A stretch of DNA of 64,000 nucleotides from Paracoccus solventivorans (GTDB taxonomy: Bacteria > Pseudomonadota > Alphaproteobacteria > Rhodobacterales > Rhodobacteraceae): assembly GCF_900142875.1 (NCBI RefSeq), contig NZ_FRCK01000005.1, forward strand, positions 1 through 64,000, in the 5' to 3' direction. The position numbers and the translations under genes were made by a program. This document shows, piece by piece, positions 40,361-49,247 of the stretch (positions are counted from its first letter, which is position 1; every line of letters begins with the position of its first letter). The notes beneath the pieces are model-generated. The model saw nothing but the letters and a program-made list of their open reading frames with translations, ran no database searches and was not told where the DNA came from.

Positions 40361-42088
40361 TCAGTCCCGGGTGCCCTTGAACCGCTCCTGCCATTCCGCG
40401 CGGCTGTCGTCGCTGATCTTGGCGAACAGCACCTCGGGGACATCAAAACCGTGGCCGGGGGACAGGGCCGCCAGCGCGGCGGCCACGTCGTCGGGCCAGC
40501 TGCGGTCGTCGCTGCGCATCGCCTGCAGCATGGAATCGGCGGCAAACGGGATGAACGGGGCCGAGAGCACCGCGTAGAGCCGGATCAGGTTCAGCCCCAG
40601 CCGCACCTGCATCGCCGCGCGCTCGGGGTCGGTCTTGAAGCTGGCCCAGGGCGCGGCGGATTGCAGGTATTCGTTGCCCAGCACCCAGATCGCGCGCAGC
40701 TCATTGGCGGATTTGCGGACCTCCATCGCCTCCATGAAGCCCTCATAGGCGCGGATGCGGGTGGTCAGCGCCGCGACCAGCGCCGCTTCCTCGGGGCCGT
40801 AGTCGCCGCCCGCGGGGACGGTCTCGCCGAACTTGCTGCGGCAGAACTTGGTGATTCGGCTGACGAAATTGCCCAGCACGTCGGCGAGGTCCTTGTTCAC
40901 CGAGGTCTGGAAATTCTCCCAGGTGAACTCGGCGTCCGACCCCTCGGGGGCGTGGCTGAGCAGCCACCAGCGCCAGTAATCCGCCGGCAGCACCTCGAGC
41001 GCCTGATCCTGGAACACCCCGCGCCCCTGCGAGGTCGAGAACTGCCCGCCGTCATAGGTCAGGTAGTTGAAGGACTTGATGTAGTCGACCAGCTTCCACG
41101 GCTCGCCCGAGCCGATGATCGTGGCCGGGAAGGACAGGGTGTGAAAGGGCACGTTGTCCTTGCCCATGAACTGGGTGTAGCGCACGTCGCCCGCGCCCTC
41201 GTCCAGTCGCCACCAGCGGCGCCATGCCTCGGGCTCGCCGCGGGCCTCGGCCCATTCGGCGGTGGCGGCGATATATTCGATGGGGGCGTCGAACCAGACG
41301 TAGAAGACCTTGCCCTCCATCCCCGGCCAGGGCTGGTCGCCCTTTTTCACCGGGATCCCCCAGTCGAGGTCGCGGGTGATGCCGCGGTCCTGCAGCCCGT
41401 CGCCATCGTTCAGCCATTTTCGGGCGATCGAGGTGGTCAGCACCGGCCAGTCGGTCTTGCTGTCGATCCATTCCGACAGTTTCCCGCGCATCGCGGACTG
41501 GCGCAGGAACAGATGCTTGGTTTCGCGCACCTCGAGGTCGGTCGAGCCGGAAATGGCGCTGCGCGGGTTGATCAGGTCGGTCGGGTCCAGCTGCTTGGTG
41601 CAGTTCTCGCACTGGTCGCCGCGGGCCTTGTCATAGCCGCAGTTGGGGCAGGTGCCCTCGATATAGCGGTCGGGCAGGAAGCGGCCGTCGGTCAGCGAAT
41701 AGACCTGGCGCTCGCTGACTTCGGCGATCAGCCCGTTCTCGGCCAGCCTGCCGGCGAAATGCTGGGTCAGCCGGTGGTTCTGCGGGCTGGAGGAGCGCCC
41801 GAAGTGGTCGAAGCTGAGCCCGAAGCGGCGCGCGATGTCGGCCTGGGTGTCGTGCATCCGCGCGCAGAAATCCGCGACCTTCTGCCCGGCCTTGGCGGCG
41901 GCCAGCTCGGCCGGGGTGCCGTGCTCGTCGGTGGCGCAGACGAACATGACCTCGTTGCCGCGGCCGCGCTGAAAGCGGGCGAACAGATCCGCGGGCAGCT
42001 GGCTGCCGACGAGGTTCCCCAGGTGCTTGATGCCGTTGATATACGGCAGGGCCGAGGTGATGAGATGGCGCGTGCGCGTCTTGGGCAT
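40361..42088 (-). CDS. metG: Methionine-tRNA ligase
   Basis: 575 aa from ATG 42088 (upstream AAAGGACG). Class I synthetase: HIGH-equivalent KHLGNLVGS (about 22-30); a four-Cys zinc knuckle [17 protein letters not shown] (about 143-159); the editing/CP region; and the KMSKS loop as [10 protein letters not shown] (about 340), the normal variant in this MetRS group. It charges initiator and elongator tRNA-Met. No C-terminal tRNA-binding domain, unlike E. coli MetG. Confidence 0.97.
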   Translation of the reverse strand: MPKTRTRHLITSALPYINGIKHLGNLVGSQLPADLFARFQRGRGNEVMFVCATDEHGTPAELAAAKAGQKVADFCARMHDTQADIARRFGLSFDHFGRSSSPQNHRLTQHFAGRLAENGLIAEVSERQVYSLTDGRFLPDRYIEGTCPNCGYDKARGDQCENCTKQLDPTDLINPRSAISGSTDLEVRETKHLFLRQSAMRGKLSEWIDSKTDWPVLTTSIARKWLNDGDGLQDRGITRDLDWGIPVKKGDQPWPGMEGKVFYVWFDAPIEYIAATAEWAEARGEPEAWRRWWRLDEGAGDVRYTQFMGKDNVPFHTLSFPATIIGSGEPWKLVDYIKSFNYLTYDGGQFSTSQGRGVFQDQALEVLPADYWRWWLLSHAPEGSDAEFTWENFQTSVNKDLADVLGNFVSRITKFCRSKFGETVPAGGDYGPEEAALVAALTTRIRAYEGFMEAMEVRKSANELRAIWVLGNEYLQSAAPWASFKTDPERAAMQVRLGLNLIRLYAVLSAPFIPFAADSMLQAMRSDDRSWPDDVAAALAALSPGHGFDVPEVLFAKISDDSRAEWQERFKGTRD

Positions 42089-42497
42089 GGTGTCGTCCTT
42101 TGGATGACCGGCTCTTACCCCCATGCGCCGCGCAGGGGAAGGGCGGTGGGCACCGCTTGCCGCCTGCATCCCGCAACCGCCGCCCGGCGGCCCCGCGCTC
42201 AGCGGTCCATGGCGCACGCCCCCGCAACGGTCAGAAGGCCCGGAACTCCACCCATCATCCCCTCCATCCTCAGCCTGCGAAAAGAACGCCCCCGATCCGG
42301 CTCGCAATGAAGCCAGGCGGGACGAAGGCGCCCTGGTCCGGAGCGGTCATCGGTGTTCCCGCCGGTGCCGCCCGTTCCTGATCGCAGGCAAAGATGAAGA
42401 TTCGGTGAATCTGCCTCAGGCCGGGAAAAAATATCCTCGAGGCAAACGGCCCCCGGCTCCGGCCGCGCTGAAATCGCGAGGTCTGCCCCGGCCGAGG
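42089..42497. other. 409-bp gene-free region between metG and gcrA
   Basis: Contains the metG promoter region near its right side and, at about 42415-42460, a degenerate palindrome-like segment (AAAAAATATCCTCGAGGC followed by GGCCCCCGGC) resembling an inverted GGGATATTT element. No open frame is convincing, and no RNA fold was recognised. Confidence 0.45.
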
Positions 42498-43184
42498 TTA
42501 CCGCCGGCGGTCGCGCCTCGCGCTCATCGGCTGGAAGGCGACGCCGACATGGGCCTCGCAATAGGGTTTGCCGGGCTGGCTGGGCAGGCCGCAGAACCAG
42601 AACTTGTCGGTCGCGGGGTCGCCGATCGGCCATTTGCAGGTGCGCTCGGTCAGCTCCATCAGCGACAGTTTCAGCGAGGTCTTTTCGACCTCGCGCACCG
42701 AGGCCAGCGCCTCGGGGGAAATTTCGTTGGCCGAGGGCTGCGGCGGCAGCGGCTGGCCGGCGGGCACGATCGGGCGGCGCGGGGTGAACACCGGCTGCGG
42801 CGCGGGGGCGGGCTCGGGGGTCTCGGCCGCGGGGCGCGCCTCGGCGGCGGGGGCCTCGGGGCGCGGCTCTGCGCGCGACTCGGCGGATTTTTCCGCGGCG
42901 GGCTCGGCGCGGGCCGGGGCTTCGGCGCGCGGCGCGGCGGCGCGGGGGGCGGGCTGCGGTGCGGGCGCAGGGTCGGCGGCAGGCGCGGCAGCGGCTGCGG
43001 GGGCCGCGGCTGCGGGCTTGGCGGGCTCTTCGCCCTCGGTGCGGTTCGACAGGCCCAGGCGGTGGACCTTGCCGATGACCGCGTTGCGGGTGACGCCGCC
43101 CAGTTCCTTGGCGATCTGGCTGGCCGACTGGCCTTCGGCCCACAGGCGTTTCAGCGTCTCGACGCGGTCGTCGGTCCAGGACAT
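42498..43184 (-). CDS. gcrA: GcrA cell-cycle regulator
   Basis: 228 aa from ATG 43184. The N-terminal DNA-binding region MSWTDDRVETLKRLWAEG with the helix-turn-helix GGVTRNAVIGKVHRLGL (about 30-46) is diagnostic. The C-terminal part keeps the RNA-polymerase-contacting segment with Cys/Trp residues (RTCKWPIGDP, FWFCGLPSQPGKPYCEAH). The linker (about 55-140) is a long Ala/Pro/Glu-rich low-complexity stretch, longer than in Caulobacter GcrA (173 aa total). GcrA binds sigma70 holoenzyme at methylated GANTC promoters. Confidence 0.95.
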   Translation of the reverse strand: MSWTDDRVETLKRLWAEGQSASQIAKELGGVTRNAVIGKVHRLGLSNRTEGEEPAKPAAAAPAAAAAPAADPAPAPQPAPRAAAPRAEAPARAEPAAEKSAESRAEPRPEAPAAEARPAAETPEPAPAPQPVFTPRRPIVPAGQPLPPQPSANEISPEALASVREVEKTSLKLSLMELTERTCKWPIGDPATDKFWFCGLPSQPGKPYCEAHVGVAFQPMSARRDRRR

Positions 43185-43372
43185 GGCGGTCTCTCCACGG
43201 GCAGATGGTGTCCCAAGGGGGCTTGGGGGCGGATGGTCTGAGTTACGCGCCCCCGCCCCGGGAATCAAGGTCCGGGCGGGAAATCGGCGGTTGCAGCTGC
43301 GGTCCGGGCGCCCCTCTCGTCCCCGGCGCGCGGGCCGGCTATGCTGGCCCGATCTGTGCTAAGGACCCAGCG

Positions 43373-44221
43373 ATGCCCCCTACCGATGCGCCCCCCATTT
43401 CCTCGCCCGACCATGCCGCCCCCGATTATGGCCAGATGCCGCTGCGCCGCTTTGGCCGCATCAACTGGCTGGGCACGGCGACGCTGGCCGAACGCGAGAT
43501 CCGGCGCTTCATGTCGGTGTGGCAGCAGACGGTGCTGGCGCCGCTGATCACTGCGGGGCTGTTCGTGGTGGTGTTCGTCGTGGCGCTGGGGAGCGGGCGG
43601 GGTGAGGTGATGGGCCTGCCCTTCGTCGAGTTCATCGGCCCCGGCATCCTGATGATGACGGTGATCCAGACCGGCTTCGCCAACAGCTCGTCCTCGCTGA
43701 TCTCGGCCAAGATGCAGGGCAACATCATCGACACGCTGATGCCGCCGCTGTCGGCGGCCGAGATCCTGGCGGGCTATCTGACCGGCAGCCTGGTGCGGTC
43801 GCTGATGGTGGCGGCGGTGATCTCGGCCGGGCTGGCGCTGGTGGTGGGGCACGGCCCGGCGCATCCGCTGCTGGCCCTGCTCTATATCGTGCTGGGGGCG
43901 CTGCTGCTGGGAGGACTGGGCATCCTGGGCGGGATCATCGCGCAAAAATTCGACCACATGGCGACGCTGACCAATTTCGTGGTGACGCCGCTGTCGTTCC
44001 TGTCGGGCACCTTCTATTCCGTGCAGGCCCTGCCCGAGCCGTTCCGCACCCTGTCGCACTGGAACCCGATCTTCTACCTGATCGACGGGGCGCGCTATGG
44101 TTTCGCCGGGGTGGGCGACGCGCCGGTGCTGCGCGGGCTGGCGGTCAGCGTGGTCTCGGTCGCGGCGGTGAACGGCTTGTGCTGGTGGTGGCTGCGCACC
44201 GGTTATCGGATGAAGCCCTGA
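43373..44221 (+). CDS. ABC-2 type transporter permease
   Basis: 282 aa from ATG 43373 (upstream AAGGACC). Six hydrophobic segments; the ABC-2 signature with FIGPGILMMTVIQTGFANSS and DTLMPPLSAAEILAGYL, and the late motif LSFLSGTFYSVQALPEPFRTL plus HWNPIFYLIDGARYG, as in the YadH/NodJ exporter family. The ATPase partner is not adjacent, which is unusual for this family in which yadG-yadH often form an operon. In Rhodobacterales the gene often stands alone next to gcrA and argD, as here. Substrate unknown. Confidence 0.88.
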   Translation: MPPTDAPPISSPDHAAPDYGQMPLRRFGRINWLGTATLAEREIRRFMSVWQQTVLAPLITAGLFVVVFVVALGSGRGEVMGLPFVEFIGPGILMMTVIQTGFANSSSSLISAKMQGNIIDTLMPPLSAAEILAGYLTGSLVRSLMVAAVISAGLALVVGHGPAHPLLALLYIVLGALLLGGLGILGGIIAQKFDHMATLTNFVVTPLSFLSGTFYSVQALPEPFRTLSHWNPIFYLIDGARYGFAGVGDAPVLRGLAVSVVSVAAVNGLCWWWLRTGYRMKP

Positions 44222-44395
44222 GCGGGCGGCAGGGGGCGTTGAACCGGAAGGGCGGGCTTGGTAACGCTGCGCCCATGACGACGATTCGCCCCTGTCTCCG
44301 ACGCTGACGCGTTTCCCCGGACGCCGCGCGCAAGCTGCGCGCCTGGGCCTTCGCCGCCCGATCCTATTTCGCTTTCCGACCAGAGGGACAGACCC

Positions 44396-45565
44396 ATGAT
44401 CGACGCCGTGCTGCCGACCTACAACCGCGCGCCCATCGCCTTTGAGCGTGGCGAGGGCGCCTGGGCCATCGCCACGGACGGCACGCGATACCTGGACCTG
44501 GGCGCCGGCATCGCGGTGAATGCGCTGGGGCACGCCAACCCCGAGCTGGTGGCGGCGCTGACCGCGCAGGCGGGGCGGATCTGGCATGTCTCGAACCTCT
44601 ACCAGATCCCCGAGCAGCAGCGGCTGGCCGAGATGCTGGTGGACAGGACCTTTGCCGACACGGTGTTCGTGACCAATTCCGGCACCGAGGCCGCCGAGCT
44701 GGCGATCAAGATGGTGCGCAAATACTGGCACAGCAAGGGCCAGCCCGAGCGGATCGAGATCCTGACCTTCGAGGGCGCGTTCCACGGCCGCTCCACCGGC
44801 GCCATCGCCGCGGCGGGGTCGGAAAAGATGACCGCGGGCTACGGACCGCTGATGCCGGGGTTCCGGGTGCTGCCCTGGGGCGACATGGCGGCGCTGGAGG
44901 CCGCGATGTCCGACAGCACCGCCGCGGTGATGCTGGAGCCGGTGCAGGGCGAGGGCGGCATCCGGGTGCTGCCCGACGCCGACTTGCGCCGCATCCGCGA
45001 GCTGTGCGACGCCACCGGCGCGCTGCTGGTGCTGGACGAGGTGCAAAGCGGCATGGGCCGCACGGGCCGGCTGTTCGCCCATGAATGGGCCGGGATCACC
45101 CCCGACATCATGATGATCGCCAAGGGCATCGGCGGCGGCTTTCCGCTGGGCGCGGTGCTGGCGACCGAAGCCGCGGCCGCGGGGATGGTCGCGGGCAGCC
45201 ACGGCTCGACCTATGGCGGCAACCCGCTGGCCTGCGCGGTGGGTGCGCGGGTGATGGAAATCGTTGCGGATGATGCGTTCCTGGCCGAGGTTGCCCGCAA
45301 GGCGGCGCTGCTGCGCCAGCGGCTCGAGGGGCTGGTCGCCGCCCATCCCGAGGTCTTTGACGAGGTGCGCGGGATGGGGCTGCTGCTGGGGCTGCATTGC
45401 AAGGTGGCGCCGTCTGAGCTGGTCGCGGCGGCTTATGCCGAGCAGCTGTTGACCGTGCCGGCGGCCGACAACGTGGTGCGGCTGCTGCCGCCGCTGAACA
45501 TCAGCGACGAGGAGATCGCCGAGGCGGTGGCGCGGCTGGACCGCGCTGCGGCGCGGCTGGAGTAG
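44396..45565 (+). CDS. argD: Acetylornithine/succinyldiaminopimelate aminotransferase
   Basis: 389 aa. Class III PLP transaminase: NSGTEAAELAIKM (about 98-110), HGRSTGAIAAAG, EPVQGEGGI (about 183), LVLDEVQSGMGRTG (about 211-224) and the PLP lysine in MMIAKGIGGGFPLGA (K about 245). It converts N-acetylglutamate semialdehyde to N-acetylornithine, and probably acts in lysine synthesis too. Unlike in many relatives, argF is not downstream; a long palindrome and the kinase operon follow instead. Confidence 0.95.
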   Translation: MIDAVLPTYNRAPIAFERGEGAWAIATDGTRYLDLGAGIAVNALGHANPELVAALTAQAGRIWHVSNLYQIPEQQRLAEMLVDRTFADTVFVTNSGTEAAELAIKMVRKYWHSKGQPERIEILTFEGAFHGRSTGAIAAAGSEKMTAGYGPLMPGFRVLPWGDMAALEAAMSDSTAAVMLEPVQGEGGIRVLPDADLRRIRELCDATGALLVLDEVQSGMGRTGRLFAHEWAGITPDIMMIAKGIGGGFPLGAVLATEAAAAGMVAGSHGSTYGGNPLACAVGARVMEIVADDAFLAEVARKAALLRQRLEGLVAAHPEVFDEVRGMGLLLGLHCKVAPSELVAAAYAEQLLTVPAADNVVRLLPPLNISDEEIAEAVARLDRAAARLE

Positions 45566-45610
45566 GCGGCGGTTTCAGGGCGGAGGGAGCTGCGCCCCCG
45601 AGTCTTTTGC

Positions 45611-45731
45611 AGAGGGGGCTCTGCCCCCGTCGCGCAAGCGCGGCCACTGCCGTGGCCTTCTTCGCTGAAAACGCGCCACTGGCGCGTTTTCCGGGCGCTC
45701 GGAAGCCCCGGGATATTTGGGACCGCCCGAA
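45611..45731 (+). repeat. Intergenic palindrome, GGGATATTT family (long form, best preserved)
   Basis: GAGGGGGCTCTGCCCCC is followed by GCGCAAGCGC, CCACTGCCGTGG, CCTTCTTCGCTG, a perfect inner hairpin AAAACGCGCC-ACT-GGCGCGTTTT, CCGGGCGCTCGGAAGCCCC and GGGATATTTGGGACCGCCCG. The last block also follows the copy at 54322. Confidence 0.9.
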
Positions 45732-45738
45732 ACCGGGG

Positions 45739-46638
45739 TCAGAGTTCGTCGGCCCAGGGCGGGTCGGCGCCGGGGCGCGAGACGGTGATCGCCGCCGCTT
45801 TCGTGGCAAGGGCGAGGGCGGCGGTGACTGCGGCGCTGTCGGGAGCGTCGAGGGCGTTGCTGTGGAGGAGGCTGGCGAGGAAGCCCGCGTTGAAGCTGTC
45901 GCCGGCGCCGATGCTGTCGGCCACCGTGGCCGGGACGGCGGCAGCGTAAAGGCGGTGCTGCCGGGTCAGAGCCAGCGCGCCCTGGGCGCCGCAGGTCAGC
46001 ACCACGATGCCGGGGCCGCGGGCGAGGATCCGGCGGGCGGTCTCTTCCGGCGCCATGCCGGGGGCAAGCCAGACGGCATCCTCGGCCGAGAGCTTCACCA
46101 GATGCGACAGGGCGAACAGGCGGTCGAGCCGGGCGCGGTATTTCGGTTCGTCATGAATGGCTTGCGGGCGGATATTCGGATCGAGCATCAACGGGACGCC
46201 CCGGCGGGCGGCGCTGGTGGCGAACCGCTCGACGGTGCTGCCGCAGGGCTCGGCGGCCAGGCTGATGCCGCCGATCAGCAGCGCGCGGCAGTCCGGCGGC
46301 AGCGGCGGCAGTTGCGCGGGGGCGAACATCCGGCCGGCGGAGTTTTCGTAGTCGAAACGATAGCTTGCATCGCTGGAGTTCAGGTCAATTCTCGCCAGTG
46401 CGGTGGGGCGGTCGCTGCGAGGGCAAAGCGAGGTCTCGACCCCGGCCGCGGCCAGCGGCCCCAGCAGCAGCGCCCCATAAGCATCGCGCGAGATCGGCCA
46501 GGCAAAGCTGGTCGCCACCCCCAGCCGCCCCAGCGCCAGCGCGGTGTTCCAGGCGCCGCCGCCGGGTAGCGGGCGGATGCTGCCATCGGGCCGGGGAACC
46601 AGATCGACCAGCGCCTCGCCCATGCACAGCACGGTCAT
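45739..46638 (-). CDS. PfkB-family carbohydrate kinase (fructokinase-like)
   Basis: 299 aa from ATG 46638, which overlaps the stop of the zinc-ribbon gene by four bases (ATGA). An upstream ATG at 46650 is possible. Ribokinase/PfkB fold: N-terminal GEALVDLVPR, the substrate motif GGGAWNTALALGRLG (about 29-43) and the catalytic anion hole GAGDSFNAGFLA (about 243-254) with the catalytic Asp. Phosphorylates a sugar such as fructose; the exact substrate is not readable. No sugar transporter or catabolic genes are nearby. It may therefore be a passenger in the tellurite/SPFH operon or serve it in an unknown way. Confidence 0.9.
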   Translation of the reverse strand: MTVLCMGEALVDLVPRPDGSIRPLPGGGAWNTALALGRLGVATSFAWPISRDAYGALLLGPLAAAGVETSLCPRSDRPTALARIDLNSSDASYRFDYENSAGRMFAPAQLPPLPPDCRALLIGGISLAAEPCGSTVERFATSAARRGVPLMLDPNIRPQAIHDEPKYRARLDRLFALSHLVKLSAEDAVWLAPGMAPEETARRILARGPGIVVLTCGAQGALALTRQHRLYAAAVPATVADSIGAGDSFNAGFLASLLHSNALDAPDSAAVTAALALATKAAAITVSRPGADPPWADEL

Positions 46639-47924
46639 GTGACGGTCCATGGCGGTGCGGGCGCGGCTGCGGTGATCGCGGGCGCGGGAGTGACGGCGGG
46701 CGCCGCGCCGAGGTCGAAGCTGCCGCCGCCCTCGCTCAGCAGCATCAGCATCGCCCCGGCCAGCAGCGCCGCCAGCACCGCCAGCGCGATTTTCCACACC
46801 GACCAGGGGCGGTCGCCCTGCACCCGCCCCGACTGCCCGTTGACCACGAAGCGATAGCTGCGGCCGTTGTATTTATAGGCGGCGAGCCAGATCGGCAGCA
46901 GGACATGTTTGAAGGTCTCGGCCTCGTGCCTTGTCTCGGCCGAGGTGATCCGCTGTTCGTCGCCGCCGATGTCGCGGCGGATGTCCACGGCGATCACCGC
47001 GGCCATTTCCTGCCGGGCGATCTGGTGGCCCTCGGCCAGGGGGACGGTATAGCCCTCGGCCGAAAACCCCGACAGGTAGCGCGGGTCGTAGGGGGTCAGG
47101 TGCGAAAGTTCCCACGGCGCCAGCGCATCGGTGAAGCGGCGCGGCAGCGAGGCCGAGGCCAGCACCAGCACATCGTCGAAGGCGCGCGCCACCTGCCCCG
47201 AGCGCGGGGTCCAGCGGGTGCGCCGGACCTGCTGCGCCACCTGCCGCGGGCGGCCGTCGACCACCTGCGTGACATAGATGGTGTCGTAATAATAATCGCC
47301 GCGCTGGCCGTGATAGCGCGTGTGGGTGTCGGCGTCGAAGGTCCAGAACGGCGAATACACCCCCTGCATCCGCCGCCCGCGGCGGGCGTATTGCACCAGC
47401 CCGTTGGGGGCGAACCACAGCCCGCGCAGCCAGTCCTCGAGCGCGGCGCGGGCCTGCGCCTCGGTCAGCACGAAGGGCAGCACCGCCTGCGGCTTGATCA
47501 GCCGGGTGGCGCCGGTGTCGGTGACCACCGGGGTAGCGCAGAACGGGCAGGTGCTGGCGTGGCGTGTGCTGTCCTGTTCGATCTTTGCGCCGCAGTTGGG
47601 GCAGGAGAGCGTGCGCACCGTTTCCGCAAGGTCGCTGGTTTCGTCCAGCCGCAGCCCGCGCGCCAGCGGGATCTCGTCCAGCCCCGGCGCCTTGTGGCCG
47701 GCGTCCCACTGGATCGCCCGCCCGGTCGCGCCTGTGCCGAGCAGCGCGTCCTGCCCCTCGGGGCCGCCGGCGTGCTGGCGGGCCGGGGCCTGGGCGGCGC
47801 CGGGCGAGATCTTCTGCACATGGCCGCAATAGGGGCAGACCAGCGCATCCTGTCCCGGCGCAAAGGCAAGGGCGGCGCCGCAGTTGTCGCAGGGGTAGCG
47901 GTGTTCGATCGGGGCGGTGGGCAT
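46635..47924 (-). CDS. Zinc-ribbon membrane protein (YdjG-like)
   Basis: 429 aa. Two pairs of zinc knuckles: CDNCGA...CPYCGH (about 12-34) and CPNCGA...CPFCAT (about 108-130), of TFIIB/rubredoxin-like type. A middle domain contains GVYSPFWTFDADT and LLPIWLAAYKYNGRSYRFVVNGQSG-type residues (written in parts LLPIWLAAYKY, YRFVVNGQSG). A single transmembrane helix lies at about 385-405 with a short Pro/Ala tail. This resembles B. subtilis YdjG, encoded with the SPFH protein YdjI. Function is unknown; often mislabelled as a helicase or primosomal protein from the zinc ribbons. It stands between SPFH and kinase genes. Confidence 0.75.
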   Translation of the reverse strand: MPTAPIEHRYPCDNCGAALAFAPGQDALVCPYCGHVQKISPGAAQAPARQHAGGPEGQDALLGTGATGRAIQWDAGHKAPGLDEIPLARGLRLDETSDLAETVRTLSCPNCGAKIEQDSTRHASTCPFCATPVVTDTGATRLIKPQAVLPFVLTEAQARAALEDWLRGLWFAPNGLVQYARRGRRMQGVYSPFWTFDADTHTRYHGQRGDYYYDTIYVTQVVDGRPRQVAQQVRRTRWTPRSGQVARAFDDVLVLASASLPRRFTDALAPWELSHLTPYDPRYLSGFSAEGYTVPLAEGHQIARQEMAAVIAVDIRRDIGGDEQRITSAETRHEAETFKHVLLPIWLAAYKYNGRSYRFVVNGQSGRVQGDRPWSVWKIALAVLAALLAGAMLMLLSEGGGSFDLGAAPAVTPAPAITAAAPAPPWTVT

Positions 47925-47950
47925 GTGGGGCAGATGTCCGGTGGGGCCGT

Positions 47951-48013
47951 CGGACCGGGGGCCAGCCCCCGGACCCCCGGGATATTTCGGGTAGGATGAA
48001 AGCGCCCGGGGGC
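47951..48013 (+). repeat. Intergenic palindrome, GGGATATTT family (short form)
   Basis: CGGGGGCCAGCCCCCGG is followed by ACCCCCGGGATATTTCGGG, TAGGATGAAAGC and GCCCGGGGGCGC. It lies in the 96-bp gap between the SPFH gene and the zinc-ribbon gene, so inside a probable operon. Confidence 0.82.
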
Positions 48014-48020
48014 GCGCGGC

Positions 48021-49163
48021 TCAGGCTTGCGGCAGCGGCGGCGGCAGGCCGGCGAAAAGCGGGGCGAGGGCGGGAAGCTCGCCGGCGCGCTGCCAGCCGT
48101 CCTGGCCCTGGGTCCAGGCCAGCGTGTCGGCGGTCAGCCGGCCCTGGTCGCGCAGCCGTTCGAGCTCGGCGCGGGTGAAGGGGCCGGCGGCGGCGCCGTC
48201 GAGCGCGAGATGCCAAGGCGGATCCTCGGGCGCCGCGGGGTGGAGGGGCGGCGGCGAGGACGGGCCGGCCGGCGGGGTATCGTGCTGCGGGGCCCCATTC
48301 TGCGGGGCGGTGCCCCAGGGGCCGCGCATGGCGCCGGCCATGCCGATGGCGGCACCCATCCCGGCGCCGAGCCCGGCGCCCATGGCGTTGTCGCCGGTCG
48401 ACGCGTTCAGCATCGATTCCGCCTGAGCATATTGTCCGAAGCGGTTGAGATCGCCGACGATTCCCATAGAGGTTCGCTTGTCGAGCATCTTTTCGACCTC
48501 ATCGGGAAGGCTGATGTTCTCGATATAGAACTCGGGGATGGTCAGCCCGTATTGGGCAATGGTGGGCGCGATGGCGGTGGCGACGATGCGGCCGAGATCG
48601 GCGGTGTTGACGGCCATGTCCAGCACCGGGATCCCGGCGCTGGCGATCATGCGCGAGAATTCTTGCACGATGACGTTGCGCAGCTGGAAGCTGATCTCGT
48701 CGGCGGTGAACTCGCCATCGGTGCCGACGATCTCGGTCATGAAGACGCCGGGGTCGGTGACGCGCATCGAATAGGTGCCGAAGGCGCGCAGCCGCACCGG
48801 GCCGAACTCGGGGTCGCGGGTGATGACCGGGTTGCGGGTGCCCCATTTCAGGTCGTTGAAGCGGGTGGTGCTGACGAAATACACCTCGGACTTGAAGGGC
48901 GAGCGGAAGCCGTGGTCCCAGTGCTGCAGCCGGGTCAGCACCGGCAGGTTGTTGGTTTCCAGCATGTAGAGCCCGGGGGTGAACACGTCGGCGAGCTGGC
49001 CTTCGTGGACGAACACCGCCGCCTGGCCCTCGCGCACGGTCAGCTTGGCGCCGTATTTGATGGCGCGGCCGCGGGTTTCGTAGCGCCAGACCATCGTGTC
49101 GCGGGTGTCGTCCACCCATTCGATGACGTCGATGAACTCGCCGGTCAGGAAATCGAGGACCAT
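48021..49163 (-). CDS. SPFH/virion-core-like protein with C-terminal GYF_2 domain (YdjI-like)
   Basis: 380 aa from ATG 49163, with a strong AGGAGGAAG site. The SPFH (band 7-like) domain spans about 35-235 (LTVREGQAAVFVHEGQLADVF, RAFGTYSMRVTDP, VQEFSRMIASAGIPV). A Gly/Ala-rich stretch (about 262-290) and a Pro-rich linker follow. The C-terminal GYF_2-type peptide-binding domain (about 320-370) contains WHLALDGAAAGPFTRAELERL and GQDGWQRAGELP. Homologues (B. subtilis YdjI, 'virion core protein') are membrane-proximal scaffolds of unknown job, recurrent with zinc-ribbon proteins and with TelA or PspA. No transmembrane helix here; targeting may be by partners. Confidence 0.85.
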   Translation of the reverse strand: MVLDFLTGEFIDVIEWVDDTRDTMVWRYETRGRAIKYGAKLTVREGQAAVFVHEGQLADVFTPGLYMLETNNLPVLTRLQHWDHGFRSPFKSEVYFVSTTRFNDLKWGTRNPVITRDPEFGPVRLRAFGTYSMRVTDPGVFMTEIVGTDGEFTADEISFQLRNVIVQEFSRMIASAGIPVLDMAVNTADLGRIVATAIAPTIAQYGLTIPEFYIENISLPDEVEKMLDKRTSMGIVGDLNRFGQYAQAESMLNASTGDNAMGAGLGAGMGAAIGMAGAMRGPWGTAPQNGAPQHDTPPAGPSSPPPLHPAAPEDPPWHLALDGAAAGPFTRAELERLRDQGRLTADTLAWTQGQDGWQRAGELPALAPLFAGLPPPLPQA

Positions 49164-49247
49164 GGCTTCCTCCTATGCAGGCGGTCTATGCAGGCGGCGG
49201 CGCGGTGCGGGCCCGGGGGACCATTGCCGGGCGGCGCCGGGGGTTTG

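Noticed and set aside
46635-47924. Primosomal protein N'/helicase
   Set aside because: Only zinc ribbons are shared; no helicase motifs (no Walker A or DEAH box) are present.
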